The notes below the pieces were generated by a model that searched no databases, was not told the DNA's origin, and was given only the letters and a program-made list of their open reading frames with translations. A stretch of 64,000 nucleotides of DNA from Microcebus murinus. Taxonomy: Eukaryota > Chordata > Mammalia > Primates > Cheirogaleidae. Both the position numbers and the translations under genes were made by a program. The DNA lies in the NCBI RefSeq assembly GCF_040939455.1, contig NC_134116.1, forward strand, positions 70,697,900-70,761,899. Reading direction: 5' to 3'. Shown one piece after another: positions 46,316 to 58,005 of the stretch (position 1 is its first letter; every line of letters starts with the position of its first letter).

Positions 46316-46904
46316 CTCTATGGATTGACCCAAGGAGTCATAGATCATAGAGTAGTGTGACTCTAGAGACCCTCCAAAAGGAAAGAATAGGTGAGATAAA
46401 AATATCAACCTATTGACTAATAAAAACAGCCAAGACCCTGGGTGTCTGCAGAAGCAGAGTAAGACCATATAGTCCAGGTAGGCAGATAGCTATCCCAACA
46501 ACCAACCAGCCACCTGTTTGCCAGGATACTGGGGCATGGGGGGATCTAGCTATTAGAACAACTGGAAGCTGACCTGGCATGGTGAAAATACAGGGCCCCT
46601 GTGGTTTTCTCCAACCATGTGATTCTGAAGCCAGCCTGGGATACAAGTATGGACTTAGAGGCCAAAGCTGGGTGTGCATGGGCAGATCATTACTTAAAAA
46701 ACTCACTGATAAAGCTGTGAGCAAAATCCATGGAGACTGGCTGCAGGGCTAGCACCTGGAAGATGGGTTGGTCATCTGACTGGAATGCACAGATATGTGA
46801 CTCGGGCCCCTAACTTTGCCTACTGCATAGTTTTATCTAGTTCTGGTTCAAGGTAAGATTAAAAATGATTAGATTCCTCCTTTTTAATGGAAAAAAACAA
46901 AACT
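46316..46904. other. Unassigned; GC-richer
   Basis: The minus frame 46410-46724 (104 residues) has no recognisable domain. The nucleotide text has the feel of an old repeat, but I cannot name it. Confidence 0.35.
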
Positions 46905-47608
46905 CCATACAATAATTTAAATAGGGTTATTCTGAGTCAGTATGAGCGATCATGGCCTGGGGAACATAGTCTCAAGAGGTCCTGAGACAGTGTGGCCAAG
47001 GCAGCTGCTTTATAGTTTGGTTGTATACATTTTGGGGAGACAGGAATTGCAGGTAAAAATCATAAATCAATACATGGAAGGGATATATTGGTTTTTCCCA
47101 AAAGTGGGGGTTGGGCATCTTGAAGGAGGGGTTATAGGTAGGTTCAGAGATTCTTCGATTTGTAATTGGTTAAAGAAATATTGCTTTGTCTGTCTAGAAG
47201 GTAGGAATCAATAAAAAAGAATGTTTTAAGTTACAATAAGGAAGTCTAGTAATTATAGACAAGGCACAATGTCCCAACTCAAAGTGATGTGTTAAGCAAA
47301 TGCATGGCCTGCAGGGATGACTGAGGCTTTGCTTTCATGGCCTTAGGTCTTGTTTGTAACTTAGTATCTCATTGCCATCGAGAGTCTGTTTTTCCATTCT
47401 TACAGTCTCTATTTTAACACTAATGCTGGTCTATTATAGTGTCTATATTCCAAAGGGGAGGGGTATAAAGAGGTGTGTTTGACCTCCCTTTTCGTCATGG
47501 CTGGGAACTCAGTTTTAAGGTTTTGCTGGTGTCCTGTTGGCCAAGAGGCAGTTGAGTTCATTCATTCAGGTGAGGGCTTAGGATTTTGTTTTTAGTTCAC
47601 ATCCTTAA
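46905..47608 (-). repeat. ERV LTR-like repeat (antisense)
   Basis: 'ctcaagaggtcctgagacag', 'atcataaatcaatacatgga', 'gatatattggtttttcccaa', 'ggggaggggtataaagaggt' and 'gagggcttaggattttgttt' are typical antisense LTR phrases. Family not assigned. The frame at 46942-47214 is not a gene. Confidence 0.55.
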
Positions 47609-47925
47609 AATCATCAAAGAATCTCTTTGATTAGATGAAAATTCTTCAGAACTTTTGGGACATTTTTCCCTCTATATTTCTATATTCATGCTATGTCATT
47701 CATTCACTCATTCATTCGTTCAAAAAATATACATTGAGTGCCCATTATGTATCAGGCATACAGCAGAAAATAAGCAAAATTCCTGCTTTCAAAGAGGTTG
47801 TACTTTAGTGGAGAAAAACAGACAATAATGCAAAAAAATTGGTAAAATTTATTTAATAATGTAAATATACAGTAAATTACAATCTGACAAATAATATCTA
47901 ATACAATATATTTTATATGTATATA

Positions 47926-47929
<4 letters not shown>

Positions 47930-47959
<30 letters not shown>

Positions 47960-48665
47960 ATATATAGTCATGCACTACATAACAAAGTTTTGGTCAATGA
48001 AGGACCACATATATGATGGTGGTACCATAAGCTTATAATATCATATTTTTACTGTACCTTTTCTGTATCTAGATACACAAATACTTAGCATTGTATTACA
48101 ATTGCCTAAAGTATTCAGTACAGTCACATAGTGTACGTGTTTATAGCCTAAGAGCAATTGACCATACCATACAGCCTAGGTATATACTAGGTTATACCCT
48201 CTAGATCTGTGTCAGTACACTCTATGATGTTCACATAATGACAAAATCACCTAATAATACATTTGCCAGAATGTATCCCTAAAATTAAACAGGGCATGAT
48301 TGTATTATATATATTTATACATTAATGTATTATATCATACATATATAATATATAACATAGATTATATTTTTAGTACATTATTATATATTATATAATTTAA
48401 TATTATATAATATTGTATCATATAATATACTATTTTATATTATATAATATATAGTGAAATATCATATTATGTAATATATTATATATTAATAACATATAAT
48501 ACATAATGTACATATATGTATAATATATTTATATATGCATGTATAATATATGTATATACATATATACATAAATAATAAGTATACATATACATATATGGAT
48601 GCATATATTATATATACATATATAATATAATATATATATTTAATATTATTTAAATATTATATATA
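47930..48665. repeat. Very AT-rich tract around MER2
   Basis: (TA)n at about 47930-47962, then MER2, then about 360 bp made almost only of short TA, ATAT and TATAA units (48303-48665). It would form cruciforms and melt easily. No gene. Confidence 0.9.
47965..48302 (-). mobile_element. MER2 (Tigger-related) MITE
   Basis: Left end 'tagtcatgcactacataaca', right end 'aacagggcatgattg', inverted-repeat ends flanked by TA on both sides (47963-47964 and 48303-48304). Internal 'gcctaagagcaattgaccat', 'cagcctaggtatatactagg' and 'actctatgatgttcacataa' follow MER2 read in reverse. Length fits the ~345-bp family size. Confidence 0.88.
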
Positions 48666-49392
48666 TAATATAATGCTGTGGAATAAAATTAAGCAGGAGA
48701 GGGGCCTGGTGAAGTTGTGATTTTAGCAGTCGTAGAAAGCACAGTGGTTACAGAATACCTCAGCAAAAGTCAAATGCTGGCAGAGACCTGGAGCCAGGGA
48801 GGAGACAGTCAATGTAGTTACCAGAGGGGAATGAGTTCCAAGTAGAAGGAAGAGCTGGATGGAGCACACTTGGCTTATTCAGATAATAGTAGGGGTCTGT
48901 GATGCACAGTGAGGAGGAAGACAGCAGAATATGAATAAAAATCTTGTCTAGTATTTATAGGCCAATAAGAACTCTACCTTATTGTCCAAATGATATTGGA
49001 AGGAAGCCTTTGGAGGGTTTGAGCACAGGTTGACATGGCCTGATTAACATTGAGAAAGATCACTCTGGGTGTGTCTTGGGAATATTATGCATAGAAACAA
49101 CAATGAGAACAGGGACACCTATTAAAAGTTACTGCAAAAATTCAGGGAGTGGCAATAATGGCTTGGGACCAAGTGGTGACAGGAGAGCAGCATTTCTCAA
49201 ACATTTTGTCTTAGAACATCTTTATACTTCTAAGCATTATCAAGGACCTTAAACATTTTTGTTTATGTGGATAATATCTATCAATATTTACCATATTAGT
49301 AGTTTAATATATATTTAATTCATCTAAAAATGACAATAATAAATCTATAACATATTATTATAAAAAATAAACATATTCCAAAAGAAAAAAAA

Positions 49393-50370
49393 TTACTCAC
49401 AAGAGTAGCATTGCTTTAGAGTTTCAAATTGCTTTAATATTTGGCTTAATAGAAGACAGTTGATTCTCATACCTGCCACAGCATTCACTCTGTTGTAATA
49501 CATTGTTTGGGTTGAAGTCGATGAAGAAAAGCTATCCTCACAGAGACATGTCCTTGGGAAAGGGAGTAGTTTTACATAATAATGGATTCTCTTTGATATT
49601 CTACCGAAACTTACAAGTAATAGTTCTTCAAGGTTACTTGCAACATGGAATCTGAAATTATATTGATGAACTTTTTGTCTGTGATAATAAAAATCCATTG
49701 GTCTGTCTTGTACTGTGAACACAGTGAATACGTATTTATCCATGACTAATTTGATGACATCATGAAAGTTGTCATTTGGAAAATGTTAATTTACTGAGTT
49801 ATGCAGATTTTCCAAATGTTGACACATTTTATTGCATGATATAAAAAAAATTCACTAATATCACCATTATTCTCATAAAAAAATTTAAGTAGTAGGAAGC
49901 TATCAAGCCTATAATAATAGATGTAAGTCTTCCAAATTTCTAATTTTCCCTTGAAATCTTGAATTTTATCACCGGCACCAATTTCTGTGGTTTCTTTTTC
50001 TTAAAGTGACAAGTGTACTTTGTTCATTTTTCAAGGAAATATCTGCCAAATACTCAATGTGAATGATGATAGTTTGTCTATCAGTTGTTCTTGTAAGTAA
50101 AAATGGTGTTCTGTGGAAAAAGTGCTGAGTTGAACTTGCAACACAAACAATTGTACAAGTGTATTTCACTATGTGATGAAGTGCTTTATATATGCTTCCT
50201 GTTTCATCACCCAGAATATTTAAAAAAGTGTGTACTCAAAGGTTGATATTTGATAAAAAAAAAAAAAATCAGTACTGTTTTATTAAGGACATTCTTGAGT
50301 GAAACTGGTTCCTTCTCTTTCTCCTCAACCCCTTGGCCCACGCCCCAGGCCCAGCAATGTGTGGCAGTGA
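49393..50370 (-). pseudogene. hAT transposase pseudogene (C-terminal part)
   Basis: The frame at 49393-49743 ends with a hAT C-terminal dimerisation-type motif: 'LLPFPRTCLCEDSFSS' then 'NRVNAVAGMRI', matching the LLPF-TTYLCE-GFSS / RNRL---DMR block of this superfamily. Upstream coding text continues on the minus strand to about 50370 but has shifts and stops. The N-terminal BED zinc-finger region is not seen. Not functional. Confidence 0.8.
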
Positions 50371-50402
50371 GAAATATAAGACCAAAAGTACAATTTGGAG
50401 CC

Positions 50403-50774
50403 TGCCATGGTTTCAATGTGTCCCCTCCAAAATTCAGGTATTGCCAATGTGATAATAAGAGGTGATTAGGTTTTGAGGGCTCCTCCTTCATGAAGGGGAT
50501 ATGGCCTTTTATGAAAGAGGCTTCACACACCTTTGATTAGCTTGGCCCTTCTACCTTCTGCTATGTGAGACACAGTGTCCCTCTTGTCCAGAAGATGCAG
50601 CACTAAGGTACCATCATGGAAGCAGAGAGTAGCTCTCACCAGATTAGCAAACCTGCTAGCACCTTGATTTTAAACTTCCCAGCCTCCAGAACTATAAAAA
50701 AAAAAATGCCTCTTCTTTATAAACTACCAAGTCTCAAGAATTTAGTTATAGCAGCAGAAAATGGATGAAGACTA
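50403..50774 (+). mobile_element. MaLR LTR inserted in the hAT element
   Basis: Begins 'tgccatggtttcaatgtgtc', then 'ggtgattaggttttgagggc', 'aaagaggcttcacacacctt', 'gcaaacctgctagcaccttg', 'cttcccagcctccagaacta' and 'agttatagcagcagaaaatgg' (in parts). This is the course of an MST/MLT1-type LTR. hAT sequence resumes after it ('caccaacactttcatccat'). Confidence 0.8.
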
Positions 50775-51235
50775 TGCCATTGCACCAAGGTGCCATTGCC
50801 ATGATGTGTGTGCTAAGACACCAACACTTTCATCCATTTTTGCTTTTGCACCATTACTACAAATGTCAACACAGTGAAAAAGTCAAATAATATTTGAGCA
50901 TTATGAAATGGTTTTCTTTTTCTTGAAGTGACAGCCTCCCCTTGTGGGACTCTCCCTTTAGTGAACAACTTGTGGACCCCCTGAAAAGGTCTTGGAGACT
51001 CCTAGGAATTCATGGACCACAATTTTAGAACCACTGCAGTGGAAAGTGAGATCATCTGCTTTGGAATGCATTTTAAAGGCTGTGTTGATATTTTATACAG
51101 GCAGTATGAGAAAAATAGAGGTGTCAAAGATAATTCATTTGATGGGGGAGGACTGTAGAGGGAGCAAGTTGTGGGGGGAGACAAGGGTAGGATGTTCTGG
51201 GTAGAGAAGATCAGAAGTTAGGCATTGAGCTTCCT

Positions 51236-51478
51236 TTCTGTTGGAGAACTGTGCCTTCTCCTTTTTGTTTGGTTTGGTTTTATAAGTTTAGAATAGGAGA
51301 AGATTTAAGACTTATTCTGCCTTTTAAACATCTAAAGTGTCTGAGAACTTACATAGCCATATTTTGTAAGTTAGATGAAGTCACCTGAATGTTTCTTATG
51401 GCTAATATGGTTTTCTTGGTCCTCTCTTTAAGAACTTTTCTTTTATTTGGGAAATTCTTTGCTTAGAACTCTGTAGGA
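51236..51478. other. No recognised feature
   Basis: Short unassigned AT-rich stretch. Confidence 0.4.
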
Positions 51479-52397
51479 CAGTGATTCTTAATGTTAGTAT
51501 TTGTGTTAAAGAACCCTTTGAAAATCTGACAACAAATACGGACCCTCAGTGTACCACAATCCAATTCTGATGCTAACTACCTAGACTTAAGCATCAGAGT
51601 TCACTGGTCTAAGGGCACCAATCCCACAAGACTGTCCTCATTTCAGATGCTAGTCACAAGTTTTGGGAACCCCAGGCCACCTGCACTTCTGACCAACTGT
51701 TTATAAACTTGGAGATTCCCACAACCTGGTCAGGTTTGATAATTTACTAGGACAACTCATAGAAATCAGGAAAACACTAACAATTATAGTTTTATTATAA
51801 AGATTACAAATGAGGACCAGCCAAATGGAGATGCACTTAGGGTGGGATTTGGGAAAGTGGCAGAAATAGAGTTGCCATTGCCCTCTCCCTACAGAGTCAG
51901 GACCCATCACCCCCTATCCCTTCCCCCAGCCCCATTGGTATATCAGTGTATTCACCAATCATGAAACTCACCTGAGTCTTGGTGTCTGGAGTTTTTATTG
52001 GGGTTTCATTATATAGGCATGATTGACTGACTCACTGGCTATGTGGTTGAACTCATCTCTGTCCCTCCTGCCCTCCCGAGAGGTTAGGCTGCCCCAAAGC
52101 CTGAACTCTCCAATTACATCGTTGGTCTTTCTGGTGGCCAATCGCCACCATGAATTATCTCATTAGTATAAAGTCAGATGTGATCTCAGGAACTTATGAC
52201 TAACAAAGACACTCCTATTATATAGAAAATTCCAAGGGTTTTAGAGGTTTCGTGCCAGGAACCCAGGACAAAGACCAGCCCAAGTTTTTATGACACCACA
52301 GCCCTCTTCATAGAAAATGTACATTGGCCTAGTCAGCTTTTGCTTAAAATGTCAAGGGTTAATGGATAACTGAAAAACTTTAGGTTTGAAACTCCTG
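51479..52397 (+). mobile_element. hAT MITE (MER58-like) split by an LTR
   Basis: Left part 51479-51547: 'cagtgattcttaatg', 'aaagaaccctttgaaaatct', 'atacggaccctc'. Right part 52302-52397: 'ccctcttcatagaaaatgta', 'ggtttgaaactcctg'. Joined they follow a hAT family of the type 'cttggaagatctgatgaaa...ggaccctc...cagaaaaatg...'. The 5-bp CCCTC occurs on both sides of the LTR, as expected of a target-site repeat. Confidence 0.65.
51548..52301 (-). mobile_element. ERV LTR (antisense) inserted in a hAT MITE
   Basis: A 754-bp LTR read in reverse. Borders 'agtgtaccaca' and 'tatgacaccacag' are flanked by CCCTC (51543-51547 and 52302-52306). Internal 'ctaacaattatagttttatt' contains a reversed AATAAA. 'gaggaccagccaaatggaga', 'ctggagtttttattggggtt', 'catgattgactgactcactg' and 'ggaacttatgactaacaaag' are familiar ERVL-type LTR phrases. 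Subfamily not assigned. Confidence 0.75.
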
Positions 52398-54093
52398 GTT
52401 GTGGAGTCAAAGAGAAGCTTTTCAAATGTAGAGTTGAACCCTGTACCGCTTCAGCCTTAAACTTATGGGTGCATGAAAACATTCTAATCGTGAGCCCCAA
52501 AGATAGCATTCAGAGTTTCATAGGATTGCTTTTACTAAATCCAGCCAAAGATAATTACATGAAATTTAATAGTTTTTTTTTAATCTGCAATTAATTTGTA
52601 GGACAAACTAACTATTGGAGGAAACAGAGTTTTAATTCTGACTGAACTAAATATTAAGGGTTACAGAGTTTCTGCACATGTAGCTCAGAGTAAGGATTTT
52701 TAAAAAGGGTTTACAGCAACACTGAGTTTTGCTCAACAACCCCATGTGAACAGACCCCACAGCATGATGTATTAGGCTTCCTTCACACAGTGCACTCAGT
52801 ACATTTTTTGCTGATTTAGTGCAGCAGGAACTTTTGGTAAATGAGATGGAAATTATTCTTTCTACTGTTCTATAACTGATGACTGGTCATGTGCATTAGA
52901 CAAGGGACTGCCTCTGACTTGAGGGGACCTTTTCTTCAAGCAATTTGTACTTGAGGTCATGAGTAGCTATTGTATTCCCTAAGCTTATGGGTCTTGTGGC
53001 ACATTCTTGAAAAAGTTGTGGTGTTAACACCAGCTGGGTTAGCTGAGTTCCAGGGAAGCTAATTATATTCCTTCCCATTTAAATTCCATTAAGTTTCACA
53101 AACACCTATGAGATAGGCATGTTTAGTACTTTATTTATTTATTTTTTTCTTTGACATCTTGGAAAATAGATATACTACATGTGTGAAGTAGAGAAGGAAA
53201 TTTATCATCCCGGTCAGATAATTGATGTAAAATTGTTTTAACTGTACTTCAATTATACAAATAATGAGCTTACATCTCTATTTTATTCTTGCTCAAGACA
53301 TGGATTGATTCTCTCTGGAAGCTCAAGATAAATTCTTCAAAAATTCAAGGAGAAAATTTCACAGACACTATTCTATCAAGGTGAGAATGCTAGTGAGTCC
53401 AGGTAACATAGGGTTCAATGAAAGAGAATGTACTTGTGTTATTATATCATGGGATAAGTGCTGAGTTGGGCTTATGTAAATCTTATATTGGAAAGTTGTA
53501 TGAAAAGAAGCATAACTTGCATTATCTGCTGTATCCGTCAGTATGTTAATGATTTTACACAGAGTAAATAAGTAGAGTAGTCCTTTGAAGAGAATTACTG
53601 GGTCTCAATTGCATCTATCATTTTAAAAGAAATAAAGTCATTCATATCCATATATATATGTGTGTATGTATGTATATGTGTATATATATATGATTATTCT
53701 TCTTATTCTGATTTTCAGAAAGATATTGTGTGTGTATGTATGTATGAATAATATTTTATGAATGTTAACTTCCTTCTCTCTTCCCTCATTCCCTTCTCTG
53801 GCCATTCAGGCCAAGATTCCACATCCCTTGATGTAGAACTCATAGTTAGGGATCAGAAATCGTGGTTACTACAGGATCATTTTTTGTAGCATTATGTACT
53901 GACTATATTTTTCAGAGGGCATTGACACACACACCCACATGATGTTTTCATCATAATTAGCTACTTTGATCAGAACAATAAATTTATATGCCAATGCCTG
54001 AGTAGACCCGTGTTTACCCAATAAGCAATGCAATGTGCTTCTTTTGGTTTTTAACACTGAAAAGCATTGATATACATATTTCTTTTCTTTCCA
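52398..54093. other. Unassigned; one dinucleotide-rich patch
   Basis: No gene. 53647-53692 is a TA/TG repeat with a shorter TGTA run at 53728-53746. Otherwise AT-rich unassigned sequence. Confidence 0.4.
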
Positions 54094-54163
54094 TTTTTTT
54101 GCTTGTTTACTAAAGCATTACTAACGTTTAGTAAGGCTTGTTTACTAAACAAGCAAAAAAAAA
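54094..54163. repeat. Compound hairpin of inverted and direct repeats
   Basis: 'tttttttgcttgtttactaa' pairs at 19 of 20 positions with the sequence ending near 54161. Inside are 'ttactaa-cgt-ttagtaa' (54119-54135), a 19-bp palindrome 'gcttgtttactaaacaagc' (54136-54154), and a direct copy of 'gcttgtttactaa' at 54101 and 54136. Confidence 0.9.
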
Positions 54164-54235
54164 AAAAGCAAAAGAAAGAGAGAGAGAGAGAGAGAAAAGG
54201 AAGGAAAAGAAGAAAAGAAAAAAAGGCAAGAAAGT
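54164..54235. repeat. Purine-rich low-complexity tract with (GA)n
   Basis: Almost pure purine on the + strand, including about ten GA units at 54174-54195. It follows the A run that ends the compound hairpin. Confidence 0.9.
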
Positions 54236-55022
54236 GATTGCTGACTTTCTCGGCATTCTGTGCATCTGAAGACGGTAAAGGTAGGACAGTGAAGAGTGAG
54301 TTCATTTCATTTGTAGCCTGGTGGTGAAGGGCAACTGCTCCTTCTGCCAAAGGAGTCAATGAAAATGAAAATGTTCTTTCAGAGGAATTCTTTTCTCATT
54401 TCATGATCCAATACAGTGTGATTCCAGGAAGAATGGAGATAGAGAAGTTATTTTTCAATTATTTAAGATATATATTTAGCAACTGTTCCAGTCATTTATT
54501 TTCTTAAGCAGAAAAAGACTGCTTTGCCAGAAGCATTTAGGGGCCCTTTCTACCTCTGGAGGTTACCTTATTTTATTACAATTAAATTTTAAGTTCTTTA
54601 AGGCAGGGATGATAGGTTTAGTAGCTTTAAACTTAGCTATCACTAGATACTTAAAGGTAATTAATTGATGAAATAAGTGATTTTTGAAAATAGGTTTTCA
54701 GACCAGATGAAATGAATATCTAATAGTAAAATTCAGTTATTATAAGAGAGAAAATTCTTGGCAATGGATTCTATTTGGCACTTTTAAATCATATTGTCAG
54801 CTCTGATTACCCCTGAATTAAATACTTGCTCTAGAATTTTGGACATGCATCTAAACCTAGTGTGCAGATTTTTCCAATCCCCAGAAGTTTGAAAATTATT
54901 TTGGGGATTCACTTTATTAAATATAATATTAGCATCTGATGCAATTTTAATTTTTAAAGAAATTAAGCATGGAAGTGATTATTTAAACCTTGCCTTTTAA
55001 AAATGGAATTTGAAGGGCTCTA
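54236..55022. other. Mostly unassigned; possible L2 tail
   Basis: No gene. 54585-54675 ('aagttctttaaggcagggat', 'cactagatacttaaaggtaa') may be a diverged sense L2 tail. Confidence 0.4.
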
Positions 55023-55558
55023 TGTGCATGTATAGGTATCCTTTAAGATGAGCCCCAGTAATTCCCACCTTCTAATACTCATTCATGCTCTTGGGTAATC
55101 ATTTCCCCTTGAATGTGGGCTGAACTTATTGATTCACTTCCAATGAATAGAGTACAGCATGATGGGGTGTCACTTCTGATGTTAGTTTATGAAAAGACGG
55201 TGGCTGATGTCTTGGGTTCTCTCTCTTATTCTTTCTTGTATCACTCACTGTGAAAGGAACCATTTGGCTCCCATGTCATGGAGCCCTTGTGAATCAGTTT
55301 GGAAGTGAATTTTCAGAGGCCTGGGGACAACTATGTGAGTGAGCTTGGAAGTGGGTCCTCCCCTGATGAACCTTGAGATGACAGCATCTCTGGGCAACAC
55401 CTTAACTGCAGCCTCATGAGAGAACCTGAGTCAGAACCACCTACTTAAGCCATTCCCAGATTCCTGACCCACAGAGAGCATGAGACAATAAATGCTTATT
55501 GTTTTTAGCTCTAAATGTTGGAGTAATTCGTTACACAGCAAAAATAACTAATATAGCA
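55023..55558 (+). mobile_element. Solo MLT1 LTR (ERVL-MaLR), older type
   Basis: 'gatgagccccagtaattccc', 'tgggtaatcatttccccttg', 'aatgtgggctgaacttattg', 'cttggaagtgggtcctcccc', 'ttaactgcagcctcatgaga', 'cccagattcctgacccacag', AATAAA at 55487-55492, and an end 'attcgttacacagc...aactaatatagca' give the complete course of an older MLT1 LTR. No paired LTR. Confidence 0.88.
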
Positions 55559-56010
55559 CATATCAAGCTCAGCATTTGAGAGAGAAGAGATAAACAAAGC
55601 TCATCAATCCATCCTTCAGTTGGTTTATCCTTATCTGAGCATCTGTTGTAGCAATGACTATTGAATTGAATTATAAATTAAAAATATTTTTCTCATGTAC
55701 TGCATATTTTATATCCATAAGGAGCCATTTATGAAAGATAGGAATAATGATATATTAATATTTAAATTCTCAAATTCACTGCGATTTAAAAATGGTATAT
55801 TCTCTCTATATATATCACCTCAGAATGACTTTCACCTAATTTGTAAATTAGAGCCATCTGATTCAAATTCATTGATTCATTCAATAAATATTTATTAAGC
55901 AGTGTTCTAGACCCTGATGATATAGTAGGGAACAAAACAGAGATAAATTTCTACCCCCAGTGGAGTTTACATTCTAACTGGTAGGGAAAGGCAATAGATA
56001 AATAGATAAA

Positions 56011-56437
56011 TGCACGGCATCTGTTCCCACAATAATGCTGCATAAATAATCATCCCAAAGCTTACGCTCTTAAAATAACCACTATTGTTATTTCTCATTT
56101 GTCTAAGGATTTGCAGGCTGAGTTTGGTTGATCTCACCTGAGCGTGTTCATGTATCTGGGTCTGATCTGGGCCAAGCCTGTGCTCATGGCACAAGCAGAG
56201 GAGAAAAGCAAAGGTGAGAGCAGAAGTGCATGATCCTCTTGACCTCAGCCTTGGTGCTGACTCACCATTGCTTCCTTTGCATTCTCTTTGCCAAAGCAAG
56301 TCTTGGGCCAGCCCAAGTTCAAGGGGTGGTGAGATGGACTCCTCCTCTGGATGGGAGGAGCCACAAATCATTTTGCAAAAGGTGTAGCTGCATGATGGCC
56401 AATAATTAGGGTCATCAATCCAATCAATCCAACACAC
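56011..56437 (-). repeat. ERVL-like repeat inserted in L2
   Basis: 'aatgctgcataaataatcat', 'aggctgagtttggttgatct', 'aagtcttgggccagcccaag', 'ttcaaggggtggtgagatgg' and 'gatgggaggagccacaaatc' resemble an ancient LTR-type repeat with 'ttgctgcataacaaa'-like start. The longest frame of the window (156 residues, 55967-56437 minus) is its reverse reading and shows no domain. Confidence 0.5.
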
Positions 56438-56729
56438 AAAATAAGTAAAATACGTAGTATGTCAGATAATGTTGAATGTTATGTGAAAAAAAAAAACAAC
56501 AGAAAATGGGGTAGGGAGTGGAAGTGGGTGACATTTGGGCACATCCCTGAAGAAGACAAGAAGGCAAGCTGAAGAGAACCTGGGGCATAAGGATTCCAGG
56601 CAGAGCAAGTCGAAGGACCTGGGCAGGAGCATGGCTTGCATGTTTGAGTAAGACAAGACCAGTGTGACTGCAGTAGACTGAACCAGGAAGGAAGAAGTAC
56701 TCATGGTAAAGCCTCCCAGGCCACTGTTA

Positions 56730-56897
<168 letters not shown>

Positions 56898-57080
56898 TTA
56901 AGGTTAAGGTGCTTGGCATCTTTGCTAAGAATAGGTTATAAGAGGGGCAGGGCAGAAGGAAGGGGAACAGGTGGAAAACTGTTGTAATAATTAGGGGACC
57001 GATGACAGTGGCTCCACTGGAGTGGGATCCATGGAGGTGGTGAGAAGCAGTCAGATTCTGGATCTATTTTGATGGTAGAG

Positions 57081-57477
57081 CTCATGACTCAGTCACTCAG
57101 GCACCTCTGTGTTATGTTTAGAAATATAATATAATATGTATAAAAATAAACCAGTTGATCTATTTCTTTTCCAAGTAGAAAGATCCCCAATATCAGCTCC
57201 TGAAAACATGTTTTTCTTTATTTTTGGATATTGTAATTTATAATTCAATCCACATTTAAAAATTAATTTATCTCCCAAAGTAAACATGATATATTATTTT
57301 AAGCTTGTTAAAAATATTATGTTTATCTCATAAAGTTTAAAGTAAATAAGCAATGTGTATCATCTGTTTAAAAGATAGTCATTTATCTTTATGTCTAATA
57401 TAAACAGTAAAAGTCTTAAAATAATTGTTACAATAGCATCCTTAATAATATGCTGATCTCTTAAGTTAGTTCTTTAA
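57081..57477. other. No recognised feature
   Basis: AT-rich; no gene or named repeat. Confidence 0.4.
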
Positions 57478-58005
57478 TTTTTTACAGCTTTGTTGACATA
57501 TAATTGACAATAACCACAATTAAGATAATAATCATATTCATCTCCTGCCCAGGTTTCCTTACATCTTTTTGTAATTTCTCCCTGGCCTCCCCCATCAACC
57601 AACCACTGATGTCCTTAATTTGGCTGTAAATAAGCTTGCATTTTCTAGGATTTCATATAAATGGAATCATACAGTATGTACTCCTTTTTGTCTGGCTTTT
57701 TTCACACAGCATAATTCAGATTCATTTATGTTGTTGTATCAGTTTTTTTTATTGTTAAGTGATATTCTATTACATGGCTGCATCAAAATTTGTTTATTCA
57801 TTCACTTTTTGATAGGCATTTGGGTTGGTTTCAATTTTGGGATATTGTAGATAAAGTTGCTATGAATATTTGTATACAAGAGTTGATATGTTTTCATTTT
57901 TCTTCAGTAAATACCTAGGGTGGAATGACTAGATCATATGATAAGTGTGTGTTTAACTCTTTAAGAAACTGCCAAACTGTTTTCCAAAGTGATTTTACAA
58001 TTTTA

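Larger units (their letters stand above)
49188..51036 (-). mobile_element. hAT DNA transposon with decayed transposase
   Basis: Ends 'cagcatttctcaaacatttt' and 'acaattttagaaccactg' form hAT inverted repeats, flanked by 8-mers agreeing at five positions and by L2 on both sides. The interior codes on the minus strand for a ZBED/SCAND3-like hAT transposase. A MaLR LTR sits inside at 50403-50774. The element is well below the size of an autonomous hAT, so it is internally deleted. Confidence 0.8.
47690..51235 (-). repeat. L2 LINE (antisense), split three ways
   Basis: Segments 47690-47930, 48666-49187 and 51037-51235 form one L2 read in reverse. First: 'aaaaaatatacattgagtgc', 'attatgtatcaggcatacag'. 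Second: 'aggaagcctttggagggttt', 'gagcacaggttgacatggcc', 'agaaagatcactctgggtgt'. Third: 'agtgagatcatctgctttgg', 'tgagaaaaatagaggtgtca'. Between them lie an AT tract with MER2, and a hAT element. The 8-mers beside the hAT (caggagag / cagtggaa) both match the L2 consensus at that point. Confidence 0.75.

Noticed and set aside
46410..46724. 104-residue minus frame as a coding exon
   Set aside because: No domain, no consistent splice sites, and nucleotide style of an old repeat.
55967..56437. Longest open frame in the window (156 residues, minus)
   Set aside because: It is the reverse reading of an old ERVL-like repeat plus its border, shows no domain, and has no splice or promoter context.
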